Assembly: GCA_963675925.2 (NCBI GenBank)
Contig: CAXXIB010000006.1
Location: 1-64,000 of the forward strand
Direction of reading: 5' to 3'
From: CAXXOK01 sp963675925
GTDB taxonomy: Bacteria; Bacillota; Clostridia; Christensenellales; Aristaeellaceae
Length of the DNA: 64,000 nucleotides
Shown here: piece after piece, positions 9,856 to 18,568 of the stretch
Position numbering within the stretch: position 1 is the stretch's first letter
Layout: every line of letters starts with the position of its first letter
Notes under the pieces: model-generated
Told to the model about the DNA's origin: nothing
Seen by the model: only the letters and a program-made list of their open reading frames with translations
The model's database searches: none
Position numbers and translations under genes: made by a program

Positions 9856-10534
9856 CCGTTAGAATCAGATAGATACCGTATACGACCATCAGGATACCGC
9901 CAATGCGACGCAAGAGCGGCTGATGGTTTCTAAGCCATGTCACGACATTCTTCAGCCACTGGTACAGCACAATGAACACGAGCATCGGCACCGCAAGCCC
10001 GAGCGCGAATACCGCAAGGGAGAGCATACCGGTGGTCATGGTTGCGCTGGAAGCGGCTAAGACCAGAGCATTGGCTAGAATGGGTGTCAGGCAGGGCGTC
10101 CAGGACAGGGCAATGACGATGCCAAACAGAAGGGCTGAGAAGAACCCGTTGGGGCGCAGAGCGGAGAACTTGCCCGTCCATTTAGGGGCATTGACACCCT
10201 GCCAGTGGAAAACTTCCGCCGTCCAAAGCCCAAAGAGAATCATCAGCACGCCGGTGACGATATTGAGCGTTCCCCGGTCCATGTTTTTAATGGCTCCGCC
10301 GATTAACCCGGCACCCGCGCCGATCAATGTGAATAAGAGAACAAACCCCAGCACCAATCCCAAACTGCGCAGAAGAACGCCTGTCCAGGCGTTCTTCTTG
10401 CTGTCGTCGCTGCTGCCGACCAGATATAGCGTATAAACCGGCAGCATCGGCAGTACGCAGGGCGAAACAAAGGCGACCAATCCGCCTACGAACATAGCCC
10501 AAAGGGATAGCTGCTGTGCGCTTTCAGCAAACAA
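9845..10534 (-). CDS. ccdA: CcdA-type thiol-disulfide transmembrane transporter
   Basis: A six-helix membrane protein that passes reducing equivalents from cytoplasmic thioredoxin to extracytoplasmic thiol proteins. The two redox cysteines lie in FVSPCVLPMLPVY and SWTPCLTPIL, each next to prolines as the family requires. At 229 residues it has the compact CcdA size. The start is TTG 10534, with AAAGGA about 8 nt upstream, 17 nt after the stop of the thioredoxin-like gene. The pair is one transcription unit, so that exported thioredoxin is its likely partner. Confidence 0.92.
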   Translation of the reverse strand: MFAESAQQLSLWAMFVGGLVAFVSPCVLPMLPVYTLYLVGSSDDSKKNAWTGVLLRSLGLVLGFVLLFTLIGAGAGLIGGAIKNMDRGTLNIVTGVLMILFGLWTAEVFHWQGVNAPKWTGKFSALRPNGFFSALLFGIVIALSWTPCLTPILANALVLAASSATMTTGMLSLAVFALGLAVPMLVFIVLYQWLKNVVTWLRNHQPLLRRIGGILMVVYGIYLILTAIL

Positions 10535-10551
10535 ATTATTCGTCCTTTCAG

Positions 10552-11292
10552 TTACGGAGTTGGAGTTGCTCCGGAGTTTGTATCCGTTGCAGGTGCGCTC
10601 TGCGATGAGCTGGGCTGTGGCTGCGTGAAGACAGACGGGGCTTCCCCGGCCTTAGCAACTCCCAGTGTATCCAGTACTTCTGCCAAGGTTTCAAAGCTGA
10701 TTCGGCTGGCCTCGGCATAGCTTAGGTAGCCAAACGCATCAGCGATTATCGTTGTGGGGTAACCGGGCACGCCAATTGCCGCCGTAATGGCAAAGTCCTC
10801 ATCCTCGACCACAGTTGCGGCTTGCAGGCCAAAGCGCCCCACTACATTGGCAGAGTTGGACGCGTCTTCTCCATCCCAGGGGTGCACCAGCAGTACGACA
10901 AGCGATTCCGGATTATAGGCTTCCAAAATCTTTTGGAAATCCGGCATTTCGTCCATGCAATAGGGGCACCACTCGGTAAAATAGTTGATGATAACGACCT
11001 TACCTAGATACTGTTCCAGATCCAGCTTGGTACCTGCGTAGTAATCGGCCAGGTAGATGCGGGTATCTTCCGTGTTTTCGCTTTCCCCGCTGGCTGAGCC
11101 GGATTTCGCATCATTCTCGTCTTCGTAGTCCTCGTCGTCTCCCCGGTCTTCATCCTCGTAACGCTCGCCATCTTCGTAACGCTCGTCCTCGTTTTCAGAA
11201 CGATCGTCCTCGGCAATGGCTACTGTAGCGAGGGTGGCCAGCATCAGCACTGCAAGCAGAATGCTGATTGCTTTTTTGAATTGTTTCCGCAT
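10552..11292 (-). CDS. Exported TlpA/thioredoxin-like protein with acidic linker
   Basis: An extracytoplasmic thiol oxidoreductase. Residues 1-27 form a signal peptide (basic start, hydrophobic core, AIA at the cleavage site). About residues 28-75 are an extreme Asp/Glu-rich spacer with repeated ERYED units. The thioredoxin fold follows with the WCPYC active site and the cis-Pro segment GYPTT. A Ser/Pro/Thr-rich tail ends the protein. No lipobox Cys or sortase signal is seen, so it is secreted or loosely wall-bound. It stands directly upstream of ccdA, its probable electron donor. The natural target is unknown. Confidence 0.9.
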   Translation of the reverse strand: MRKQFKKAISILLAVLMLATLATVAIAEDDRSENEDERYEDGERYEDEDRGDDEDYEDENDAKSGSASGESENTEDTRIYLADYYAGTKLDLEQYLGKVVIINYFTEWCPYCMDEMPDFQKILEAYNPESLVVLLVHPWDGEDASNSANVVGRFGLQAATVVEDEDFAITAAIGVPGYPTTIIADAFGYLSYAEASRISFETLAEVLDTLGVAKAGEAPSVFTQPQPSSSQSAPATDTNSGATPTP

Positions 11293-11350
11293 AATAAATC
11301 ACCTCATCTTGTTTAGTACCAAAAACATACCGCATTGAAACCTATAATTC

Positions 11351-11380
11351 TTTACGCAATATGTTTTTTCATGGTATAAT
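11351..11380 (+). promoter_or_regulatory. Promoter for the aminotransferase gene
   Basis: TATAAT at 11375-11380, with TTTACG 18 nt upstream (11351-11356). The transcript would start about 65 nt before the ATG. Confidence 0.55.
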
Positions 11381-11454
11381 GCAAAATGTTTTTATACAAG
11401 ACACAAGGTGTAAAAATGTATAAAAATACCGCAGACCGACAGGAGGGATTCGAA

Positions 11455-12657
11455 ATGGCTTTAGGAATTTCCAGGAAAGCAGCCGGGATTGCGCCGTCCG
11501 CCACGCTGGCGTTAAATGCGAAAGTGACCGCCATGAAAGCGGCGGGAGAAAAGGTGATCGGATTTGCAAGCGGAGAACCGGATTTTGATACACCGGAAGT
11601 GATTCGCGATGCAGCCAAAACCGCATTGGATACAGGAAAAACCCGCTATACCGCAGCCTCGGGTATGCCGGAGCTTCGTAAAGCGATTCAGGAAAAACTG
11701 AAAACTGAAAACGGACTGGACTATGACATCAGCCAGATTGTAGTCTCCAACGGTGCCAAGCATTCGATTTTTAATGCATTTTTTGCGCTGCTGGATGACG
11801 GTGATGAGGTCATCATCCCCACGCCCTGCTGGGTCAGCTATCCGGAAATGGTGCAAATGTGCGGCGGTGTGCCTGTGTTTGCCGAGACCACCGAGGAGGA
11901 TCATTTTATCCTCAAGCCCGAGCATATCGCCAAAGCGATTACCGACAAAACGAAAATATTTATGCTGACATCGCCATCCAACCCCAACGGCAGCTGCTGG
12001 GGACTGGAAGAGCTGCAAGCGCTTGCCGACTTGGCGGTTAAGCACGACTTCTATATCATGACGGATGAGATTTACGAGCATCTTTTATACAACGGTGAGA
12101 AAAATATTTCTATTGCGTCGCTTGGCCAGGCGGTTAAGGACAGAACCATTACCATTAACGGTGTCAGCAAAACCTACGCGATGACAGGCTTTCGCATTGG
12201 GTATGCAGCTGGCCCCAAAGATGTAATGAAAGCCATTGCCGCCTGCCAAAGCCAGGCGACCTCCGCGCCCAACACGCCCGCGCAGTACGCCGCTATGAAA
12301 GCCCTGACCATGGACCAGGAACCTGTTAGAGTCATGCGGGAAGCCTTTAAAGCCCGCAGAGACGCGCTGGTGGAAGGTTTGAACGCCATTGAAGGCATCT
12401 CCTGCTTAAAGCCGGACGGCGCTTTCTATGTCATGATGAATGTCAAGCAGCTGATTGGCCGCAAGAAAGATGGGCAGGAGATTGACAGCTGTTCCACGTT
12501 CGCTGAAAAACTACTGGAGCATGAAAAGGTCGCTGTGGTGCCGGGCGAGGCGTTCTATGCCCCCGGATTCTGCCGCATGACCTACGCCCTGTCCATGGAC
12601 AATCTACTGGAAGGCGTTGAGCGCATTCGGCGCTTTGCCGAAAGCCTGACGGTCTGA
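11455..12657 (+). CDS. Class I/II pyridoxal-phosphate aminotransferase (aspartate aminotransferase type)
   Basis: It transfers an amino group between aspartate (or a similar amino acid) and 2-oxoglutarate. ATG 11455 is chosen over the ORF start at 11386 because GGAGGG (11442-11447) lies 7 nt before it and MALGISRKAAGI matches the family start. The product is 400 residues. NGVSKTYAMTGFRIG holds the PLP-binding lysine, and TSPSNPNGS and MTDEIYEHL are typical of the aspartate aminotransferase Ib group. It stands alone behind its own promoter. Substrate assignment is by family only. Confidence 0.92.
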   Translation: MALGISRKAAGIAPSATLALNAKVTAMKAAGEKVIGFASGEPDFDTPEVIRDAAKTALDTGKTRYTAASGMPELRKAIQEKLKTENGLDYDISQIVVSNGAKHSIFNAFFALLDDGDEVIIPTPCWVSYPEMVQMCGGVPVFAETTEEDHFILKPEHIAKAITDKTKIFMLTSPSNPNGSCWGLEELQALADLAVKHDFYIMTDEIYEHLLYNGEKNISIASLGQAVKDRTITINGVSKTYAMTGFRIGYAAGPKDVMKAIAACQSQATSAPNTPAQYAAMKALTMDQEPVRVMREAFKARRDALVEGLNAIEGISCLKPDGAFYVMMNVKQLIGRKKDGQEIDSCSTFAEKLLEHEKVAVVPGEAFYAPGFCRMTYALSMDNLLEGVERIRRFAESLTV

Positions 12658-12660
12658 GTA

Positions 12661-12854
12661 TAGTCCACAGAATTTCCACTTGCTTTTCCATATCGCACAG
12701 ATACACAAAACGGAATAAGCACCCCTGTTTGCCAGCCTTGTACAGGCATTTCCCACAAGCATACGGAAACGCCATGCAATGATATCCATGGTGTTTCCTA
12801 ACGTTATCCACTAGTTATCCACAAAAACCGAGGGAATCTCCTACGTTTTCCACA
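12661..12854. promoter_or_regulatory. Cluster of DnaA-box-like sequences
   Basis: The 228-nt gap between the aminotransferase and citrate-synthase-like genes holds several same-direction matches to the DnaA box written as TTATCCACA. These are a perfect copy at 12815-12823, TTATCCACT at 12804-12812 (3 nt before it), TTTTCCACA at 12846-12854, TAGTCCACA at 12661-12669 and ATTTCCACT at 12672-12680. No dnaA or dnaN is near and there is no AT-rich unwinding tract, so this is unlikely to be oriC. It may titrate DnaA or regulate the next gene. Confidence 0.45.
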
Positions 12855-12885
12855 TTCGGGGGGTTCGGGAAGGGAGTAGCAGCGT

Positions 12886-14280
12886 ATGATCGAATTTAAT
12901 CAACGCAACAACCAATTGATGCAGGCCAAGTACCGGTATGAGTTGCAGGATGTAGAGGAGCCCAACTTATACCGCGAGATTTACGACTACGACAGCATTC
13001 CAAAGGTCACCTTTAACAACCGTTTGGTGCCCACCAATATGCCCGATGAGATCTGGATGACCGATACGACTTTCCGCGACGGTCAGCAAAGTGTAAGCCC
13101 GTTCTCGGTCGATCAGATTGTGCACCTGTTTAAACTGCTGTCCAGGCTTGGCGGCCCCAATGGTTTGGTACGCCAGAGCGAGTTCTTCGTCTATACCAAC
13201 AAGGATCGCGAAGCGCTGGAAAAATGCCAGGAACTGGGCCTTACGTTTCCGGAGATCACGACCTGGATACGCGCCAACCCGGCGGATTTTGACCTGGTCA
13301 AAGCTGCGGGGGTGCAGGAGACAGGCATTTTGGTCTCCTGCAGCGATTATCACATTTTTAAGAAGATGAAAATGACGCGCGCCCAAGCGCTTGAGCAGTA
13401 CCTGAGCATTGTAAAAACTGCAATGGACAAAGGCATCCGCCCGCGCTGCCACTTTGAAGATATCACCCGCGCAGATTTTTATGGCTTTGTGCTTCCGTTT
13501 GCCGAAAAGCTGAACGATCTGTCGGCGGAGAGTGGAATCCCCGTCAAGGTTCGCGCCTGCGATACGATGGGCTATGGGGTAAGCTATCCCGGAGCGGCAC
13601 TGCCCAGAAGCGTGCAGGGCGTGATTTACGGCTTAAACCACTATGCTCAGATTCCCAGCGAGCTGCTGGAGTGGCACGGACATAACGATTTTTACCGTGT
13701 GGTCAGCAATGCGGGCACAGCGTGGATGTATGGCTGTGCCAGCGTGAACTGCTCCTTGCTTGGCATAGGGGAACGCACCGGCAACTGCCCGCTGGAAGCG
13801 ATGGCTGTGGAGTATCAATCCCTGCGCGGCAACGACGGCGGAATGGACTTGACGGTTGTCACCGAGATTGCTGAGTACATGGAGAAGGAAATCGGCATCG
13901 AGATCAGCCCGCGGCAGCCGTTTGTCGGTAGGCATTTCAATGTCACCCGTGCCGGTATCCATGCCGATGGTATGCTCAAGGATGAGGAAATCTATAATAT
14001 TTTCAACACCACAAAGATATTGAACCGCCCGCCCATGGTTTCGGTGGACAGCCACTCCGGCCTTGCCGGGGTAGCCCACTGGATGAACTCCTTCTTCCGC
14101 CTGAAGGACGATCATCAGCTCGGCAAGAAGGATGTGCTGGTGAAAACCGTGAAGGAGCAGGTGGATGCTCTGTATGCGGAGGGGCGCAACACCGTGATGG
14201 GTGACGAGGAACTGGAAACCCTCGTGCTGAAGGCTGACGAAGAACGCTACTATAAGCTGCTTCGCCACAAAGCGAAATAA
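12886..14280 (+). CDS. 2-isopropylmalate/citrate synthase family enzyme, probable Re-citrate synthase
   Basis: A DRE-TIM metallolyase that condenses acetyl-CoA with a 2-oxoacid. TDTTFRDGQQS carries the metal-binding Asp and catalytic Arg, and EWHGHNDFYR carries the metal-binding His pair. The 464-residue length, the long N-terminal extension and the lack of the C-terminal LeuA leucine-binding domain fit Re-citrate synthase, which in several Clostridia replaces ordinary citrate synthase and is often labelled LeuA. It is not next to leuBCD. ATG 12886 has GGGAG upstream. Citrate rather than isopropylmalate as product is an inference. Confidence 0.75.
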   Translation: MIEFNQRNNQLMQAKYRYELQDVEEPNLYREIYDYDSIPKVTFNNRLVPTNMPDEIWMTDTTFRDGQQSVSPFSVDQIVHLFKLLSRLGGPNGLVRQSEFFVYTNKDREALEKCQELGLTFPEITTWIRANPADFDLVKAAGVQETGILVSCSDYHIFKKMKMTRAQALEQYLSIVKTAMDKGIRPRCHFEDITRADFYGFVLPFAEKLNDLSAESGIPVKVRACDTMGYGVSYPGAALPRSVQGVIYGLNHYAQIPSELLEWHGHNDFYRVVSNAGTAWMYGCASVNCSLLGIGERTGNCPLEAMAVEYQSLRGNDGGMDLTVVTEIAEYMEKEIGIEISPRQPFVGRHFNVTRAGIHADGMLKDEEIYNIFNTTKILNRPPMVSVDSHSGLAGVAHWMNSFFRLKDDHQLGKKDVLVKTVKEQVDALYAEGRNTVMGDEELETLVLKADEERYYKLLRHKAK

Positions 14281-14301
14281 ATACACGATAGAATCGGATG
14301 A

Positions 14302-14337
14302 ACAAAGCGGCCCTGTGTGCACACAGGGCCGCTTTGT
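14302..14337. terminator. Bidirectional terminator between convergent genes
   Basis: A perfect 36-nt palindrome centred at 14319/14320 with a GC-rich core and AAAG/CTTT ends. It separates the citrate-synthase-like gene from the convergent CDF transporter gene and can serve both. Confidence 0.85.
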
Positions 14338-14358
14338 ATTCCTAGATAATAAACAGGG

Positions 14359-15522
14359 CTAGGAGAAATCGGTATCAAACTGAACGACAAGCTCGTAACG
14401 GGGGTCCATCTGCTTGACAAACCTTTGCAGGGACTGTAGCAGCATGGCCCGATCCATCTCTTCGTTTGGCAACAGGCAATCAAATACCAGGTTGATTTGC
14501 TTCTCGCCGGGCACGACACGGAAATCATGCAGCGAAAGTCGCGAATCTATGCTGCGCAAGTGCGCGGCAATCTGCTCGCGCAGGGTATTGATTTTGGGAT
14601 CGTCCGTTACGGTGGGGTCCATATGGATGCACACTTCGATTCCCAGGCTGTCCTTTAGGCGACGTTCCGCCTGGTCGATGATCTCGTGAATGGCCACAAT
14701 ATCGCCCGAAGCGCTGACTTCCGCATGCACCGAAGCAATACAGCGTCCGGGGCCGTAATCGTGCAAAATCAGGTCATGCAGGCCGGAAATCTCGTCATAC
14801 TCCAGCAGGATGCGTTTAATATCGCGGATCGTCATCGGGTCCGGCTTGCCGCCAAGCAAGCTGTCGACCGTGTCCTTACATACATCGTAGCCTGCCTTGA
14901 GTACGAACAGCGCCACCAGCATGCTGATATAGCCGTCAATTCGCCAGGCCAAAATCCATTGCAGCAGCATACTGATCACCACAGTTCCCGTTGCCAGCAT
15001 ATCCGACAGACTGTCCTTGGCAGCGGCAAACAGCGTTTTGGAGTGAATCATCTTGGCGATGGTCCGGTAATAGAAATACAGCCACAACTTAACAAAAATG
15101 GAGGCTGCCAGCAAAAGCAGCGGCACCAGCTGTACGTTCATGGCGGTGGGGGTGATAGCGCTTTTTACGCCTTCGTAGGCCAGCTTGCCACCGGCAATCA
15201 GGATGATGATACCAACCGCCAACGCGCCTAAATACTCCATGCGGCCATGGCCGAAGGGGTGGGAGTCGTCGTTGGGCTTGACCGCCATGCGCACCGTAAT
15301 CAACGCCATCAGCGATCCTGCGGAATCCGACAGGTTGTTAATAGCATCCGCTGTAGCGGCCAGGGAACCGGAGACCGTACCGATAATAAACTTAAGCGCG
15401 GCTAACAGGACGTTGACGATGATTCCCGTCACGCTCCCCAAGGTGCCATAGGCCGCGCGTACACCGCGGTCGTTTACGTCATTTTGGGTTTTCATAAAAA
15501 GCCGAAACAACAGTTTGGTCAA
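14359..15522 (-). CDS. Cation diffusion facilitator family transporter
   Basis: A proton-coupled exporter of divalent metal ions (Zn, Fe, Mn or similar). It has about six membrane helices in the first half, with ADAINNLSDS and HPFGHGRMEYL typical of CDF metal sites, then a cytoplasmic C-terminal metal-sensing domain. A longer ORF begins with ATG at 15537, but that ATG lies inside the GGGAGG ribosome-binding site. TTG 15522, 7 nt behind that site, is the better start, giving 387 residues. No metal-specific neighbour narrows the substrate. Confidence 0.9.
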   Translation of the reverse strand: MTKLLFRLFMKTQNDVNDRGVRAAYGTLGSVTGIIVNVLLAALKFIIGTVSGSLAATADAINNLSDSAGSLMALITVRMAVKPNDDSHPFGHGRMEYLGALAVGIIILIAGGKLAYEGVKSAITPTAMNVQLVPLLLLAASIFVKLWLYFYYRTIAKMIHSKTLFAAAKDSLSDMLATGTVVISMLLQWILAWRIDGYISMLVALFVLKAGYDVCKDTVDSLLGGKPDPMTIRDIKRILLEYDEISGLHDLILHDYGPGRCIASVHAEVSASGDIVAIHEIIDQAERRLKDSLGIEVCIHMDPTVTDDPKINTLREQIAAHLRSIDSRLSLHDFRVVPGEKQINLVFDCLLPNEEMDRAMLLQSLQRFVKQMDPRYELVVQFDTDFS

Positions 15523-15612
15523 GTCGGTTCCTCCCATGCAAATTGAAACGGGTCAATATACGATGATTCAAGAAAGAATTATAGCACGAACACCATCAAA
15601 CGACAATGTGGA

Positions 15613-16170
15613 TTACAGGATGACATACCCGCGAAATCCGCGGCTGGCATAGTAGCTGTCCGCACCGTTATGGTAGAGAAATACCTGCCCATAGCGCTTG
15701 TCGCAGAACACCGCACCGCCTTTTCTGCGTACAGAAGCCGGGGTGAGCACCCAGCTGGAGGTTTTCAAATCGAAGTCTCCGTTCGCTTGCAGCGTGCGGT
15801 ACTGGGCTTCGGACAGGAGCTGAATGCCGATGGTCTGGGCCAGATGCACGGCGCTGTCTGCCGGGGCATTGGCCTTGCGGCTGCGCCGGGCGTCCTCGTC
15901 ATAGCACAGGCTGCGCCGATTGGCCGGGCTTTCCTTTACGCAGTCCATGAACACGATATCATTCGGGTGCTCGGGATCATAGACGACACTTGGCTCACCG
16001 CCGGTTGTCTCCATGGCATGCAGGATGGCAAGCGTATCGGGTTTAGCCTGCAGCTTCGCAAGGACATCCTCCCAGCGAATGGCTTGGTGATAGGCAGGCG
16101 TTTTGTGAAAGCGGGTTTGCAACGTAGCAATCAAAGCTTCGCGCTGCGCGGGGGAGAGTGTGGTATCCAT
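15613..16170 (-). CDS. DUF4256 family protein
   Basis: A 185-residue soluble protein of unknown function that fits the DUF4256 family: an N-terminal helical part (residues 1-60), the VVYDPEHPNDIVFMDC segment, the SPANRRSLCYDEDAR motif, and a C-terminal part with SSWVLTP and GAVFCDKRYGQVF. It lies alone on the minus strand between the CDF gene and the IspH-S1 gene. No catalytic residues can be named with confidence. Confidence 0.8.
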   Translation of the reverse strand: MDTTLSPAQREALIATLQTRFHKTPAYHQAIRWEDVLAKLQAKPDTLAILHAMETTGGEPSVVYDPEHPNDIVFMDCVKESPANRRSLCYDEDARRSRKANAPADSAVHLAQTIGIQLLSEAQYRTLQANGDFDLKTSSWVLTPASVRRKGGAVFCDKRYGQVFLYHNGADSYYASRGFRGYVIL

Positions 16171-16200
16171 GGGTGGTTTCCTTTCATTATCGTTTGAAAG

Positions 16201-16234
16201 TCAAAGACAGGGCTGCCATGACGGCAACCCTGTC
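16201..16234 (-). terminator. Terminator of the hutP-like/cmk/plsC/ispH-rpsA operon
   Basis: On the minus strand GACAGGG-TTGCC pairs with GGCAG-CCCTGTC around a 5-nt loop and is followed by TTTGA. It lies 16 nt after the IspH-S1 stop. Confidence 0.7.
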
Positions 16235-16249
16235 GTGAGATTCAATTGC

Positions 16250-18475
16250 TTAGGCTTCGGGTTCTTCGGGAGTTTCTTCCTCAGCCTCTTTTTTCTTGGA
16301 AGCAGCCTTTTTCTTAGGCTTTTCTTCAGTGGCTTCTGCTTCCGGCTCGGCTACTTCGGTAGCTTCTGCGGGAACTTCGGCTTCAACTGACGGATTCGCT
16401 TCAGCTTCCGGTTCTTCGGCCTTCTCGGCAGGCACATCCTGTTTGGGTTCTTCGACTGCGCTGTCCTCAGCCTTCTGGGCTTCCTCTTCCAGCTTCTTGC
16501 CTACGGCTTCGATATCGACCGGAACGATCTCATCGTTAGACTCAGGCTGCCTGGGGGCGCGTGCGGGTTCGTCCGGCTCCAGCAGTGCACGGATGCTTAG
16601 GCTGATGCGCTTGGCCTGCGGGTCGATGCTCAACACTTTCACGTTGATCTCGTCGCCCACGGACACGGCGTCCTCCACCTTATCAATGCGGGTGGTGGCG
16701 CACTGGCTGATATGAACCAGACCATCTACGCCGGGTTCCAACTCTACAAACGCGCCGAAGGTTGTAATGCGAACGACTTTACCGATCACAACCGAGCCTT
16801 CGGGGTACTTCTGCGGGGCCACGTCCCAGGGCTTGGGCTGCATCTGTTTGAGGCCGAGCTGAATGCGCTCGCGCTCGTGATCGAGGTTGAGGATTTTTAC
16901 ATCCACTTCCTGATCGGGATGCACAATTTCGGACGGGTGCTTGACATGCGACCAGCTCAGGTCCGTAACGTGGATCAGGCCGTCTACACCGCCGATGTCC
17001 ACAAACGCACCAAAATCGGTCAGCCTGCGAACAATGCCCTTGATGACCGCGCCTTCTTCAAGCGAGGACCATACTTCGGCTTTCTTCTCGGCTTCTTCTG
17101 CCTTCATTACGGCTTTGCGGCTTGCAACAATGCGGCGCTTCTGCTCATCCAGTTCGATGATCTTCAGCGTCAGCGTCTGACCGACAAACTCGCCGATCTT
17201 TTCAACATAACGATTGGAGAGTTGAGACGCCGGTACAAACGCACGAATGCCGTCCACATCGCAGATCAGGCCGCCTTTAACGACTTCCTTACCTACGCCC
17301 TCAACGTATTCGTCATTGTCAAACTTTTCAACAAGCTTCGCAAAGGCTTTCCGCTTGAGGATATTGCGCTGGGATAGAAGCACATTGCCGTCGCCATCGT
17401 TTACTTTCACGACTTCAACTTCAATCTCGTCGCCCATTTGCACATTCTCTGTGACCAGGTCTTCGCGTTTGATCAGCCCGTCGGATTTAAAGCCGATGTT
17501 GACACAGACTTCGTCGTCTGTCATTTGTACAATCGTACCGGTTACCGTTTGGCCCGGACGGATTTTTACCAACGTCGCTTCGATGTCCGCCATGAAGCTG
17601 TTTTCTTCCGTTTCTTCTACGGGTACTTGTTGGTCCATTTGTTCATTGTCTGTCATGCGTGTGACAACCTCCTTCAGTAACCAATCCGGAGTGCTTGCGC
17701 CGGTGGTTATTCCAATGATTTCGGAATGAATATCTGCAAAGTCCGTAGGTATATCGTCTGCGGACTCTATCAGCAAAGTGCGGGGGCAAATTTCTTTGCA
17801 CGTTTCGAAAAGCTTTTGGGTGTTGGCGCTTTTCCTGCCGCCAAGGACAAGCATGGCGTCCACTTCGGCGGCGAGCTTGCGTGCTTCCTCTTGCCGGAGC
17901 GCGGTGGCGGTGCAAATGGTGTTTTCCACCGTAAGCTTGCTTACCTTACGCTCGATAACCGGCAAAATGGCTTGCCATTGTTCGGGGGAGAATGTGGTCT
18001 GCGCTGCCAGCAGCGCTTCATCCATCTCCGGCAGGTCCCGGGCCTGCGTTGCGCTGGAGATGGTGTATACCTTGCCATTACACCAGCCGATGGTTCCAAT
18101 GACCTCGGGATGATCCGGCTGTCCTGCCAGAATCACGGTGCGGCCGTCTGCGGAATAGCGACTGACCTTTTCGTGCAGTCTTTGCACAAAGGGGCAGGTA
18201 AGGTCCAGTGTTTCGCAGTTTTGGGAATCTAGCTGGGCATAAACTGCCGGAGAGACCCCATGACTGCGGATGACCGCTGTTTTCCCTGCGGCTTCCGCTA
18301 CCGAATCCACGGCAAGAATGCCCTGGGTTTCTAGCAGTCGGATGACCTGGGGATTGTGGACCAATTCGCCGATGGTCACAATGGCATCGTTCTGGTCGGT
18401 TGCCTTCATGGTCGTATCTACGGCGCGCTTGACTCCCATACAAAAGCCAGCGTGTTTCGCCGTGCGTATCGGCAT
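16250..18475 (-). CDS. ispH-rpsA: IspH (HMBPP reductase) fused to ribosomal protein S1
   Basis: A 741-residue fusion known from Clostridia. Residues 1-285 are IspH, the [4Fe-4S] enzyme that makes IPP and DMAPP in the last step of the MEP pathway; cluster cysteines are seen in GFCMGVKRA, LTCPFVQ and the later ETCKE region. Four S1 RNA-binding domains follow at about 300-370, 385-455, 470-543 and 553-628. The end (635-741) is a low-complexity Glu/Ala/Pro/Lys tail. ATG 18475 follows GGAGGGTGACTC. It is the last gene of the leftward operon. The S1 part probably binds mRNA or the ribosome. Confidence 0.95.
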   Translation of the reverse strand: MPIRTAKHAGFCMGVKRAVDTTMKATDQNDAIVTIGELVHNPQVIRLLETQGILAVDSVAEAAGKTAVIRSHGVSPAVYAQLDSQNCETLDLTCPFVQRLHEKVSRYSADGRTVILAGQPDHPEVIGTIGWCNGKVYTISSATQARDLPEMDEALLAAQTTFSPEQWQAILPVIERKVSKLTVENTICTATALRQEEARKLAAEVDAMLVLGGRKSANTQKLFETCKEICPRTLLIESADDIPTDFADIHSEIIGITTGASTPDWLLKEVVTRMTDNEQMDQQVPVEETEENSFMADIEATLVKIRPGQTVTGTIVQMTDDEVCVNIGFKSDGLIKREDLVTENVQMGDEIEVEVVKVNDGDGNVLLSQRNILKRKAFAKLVEKFDNDEYVEGVGKEVVKGGLICDVDGIRAFVPASQLSNRYVEKIGEFVGQTLTLKIIELDEQKRRIVASRKAVMKAEEAEKKAEVWSSLEEGAVIKGIVRRLTDFGAFVDIGGVDGLIHVTDLSWSHVKHPSEIVHPDQEVDVKILNLDHERERIQLGLKQMQPKPWDVAPQKYPEGSVVIGKVVRITTFGAFVELEPGVDGLVHISQCATTRIDKVEDAVSVGDEINVKVLSIDPQAKRISLSIRALLEPDEPARAPRQPESNDEIVPVDIEAVGKKLEEEAQKAEDSAVEEPKQDVPAEKAEEPEAEANPSVEAEVPAEATEVAEPEAEATEEKPKKKAASKKKEAEEETPEEPEA

Positions 18476-18568
18476 GAGTCACCCTCCATACGGATAATCA
18501 GTTATACTATTCGGTTCAAACTTGCAAATTCCTTCTATGTTTTCCGATAAAAAGCGAAAAAACAGCGA

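Noticed and set aside
12661..12854. Chromosomal origin of replication
   Set aside because: No dnaA, dnaN or AT-rich unwinding tract nearby, and the boxes are mixed quality.
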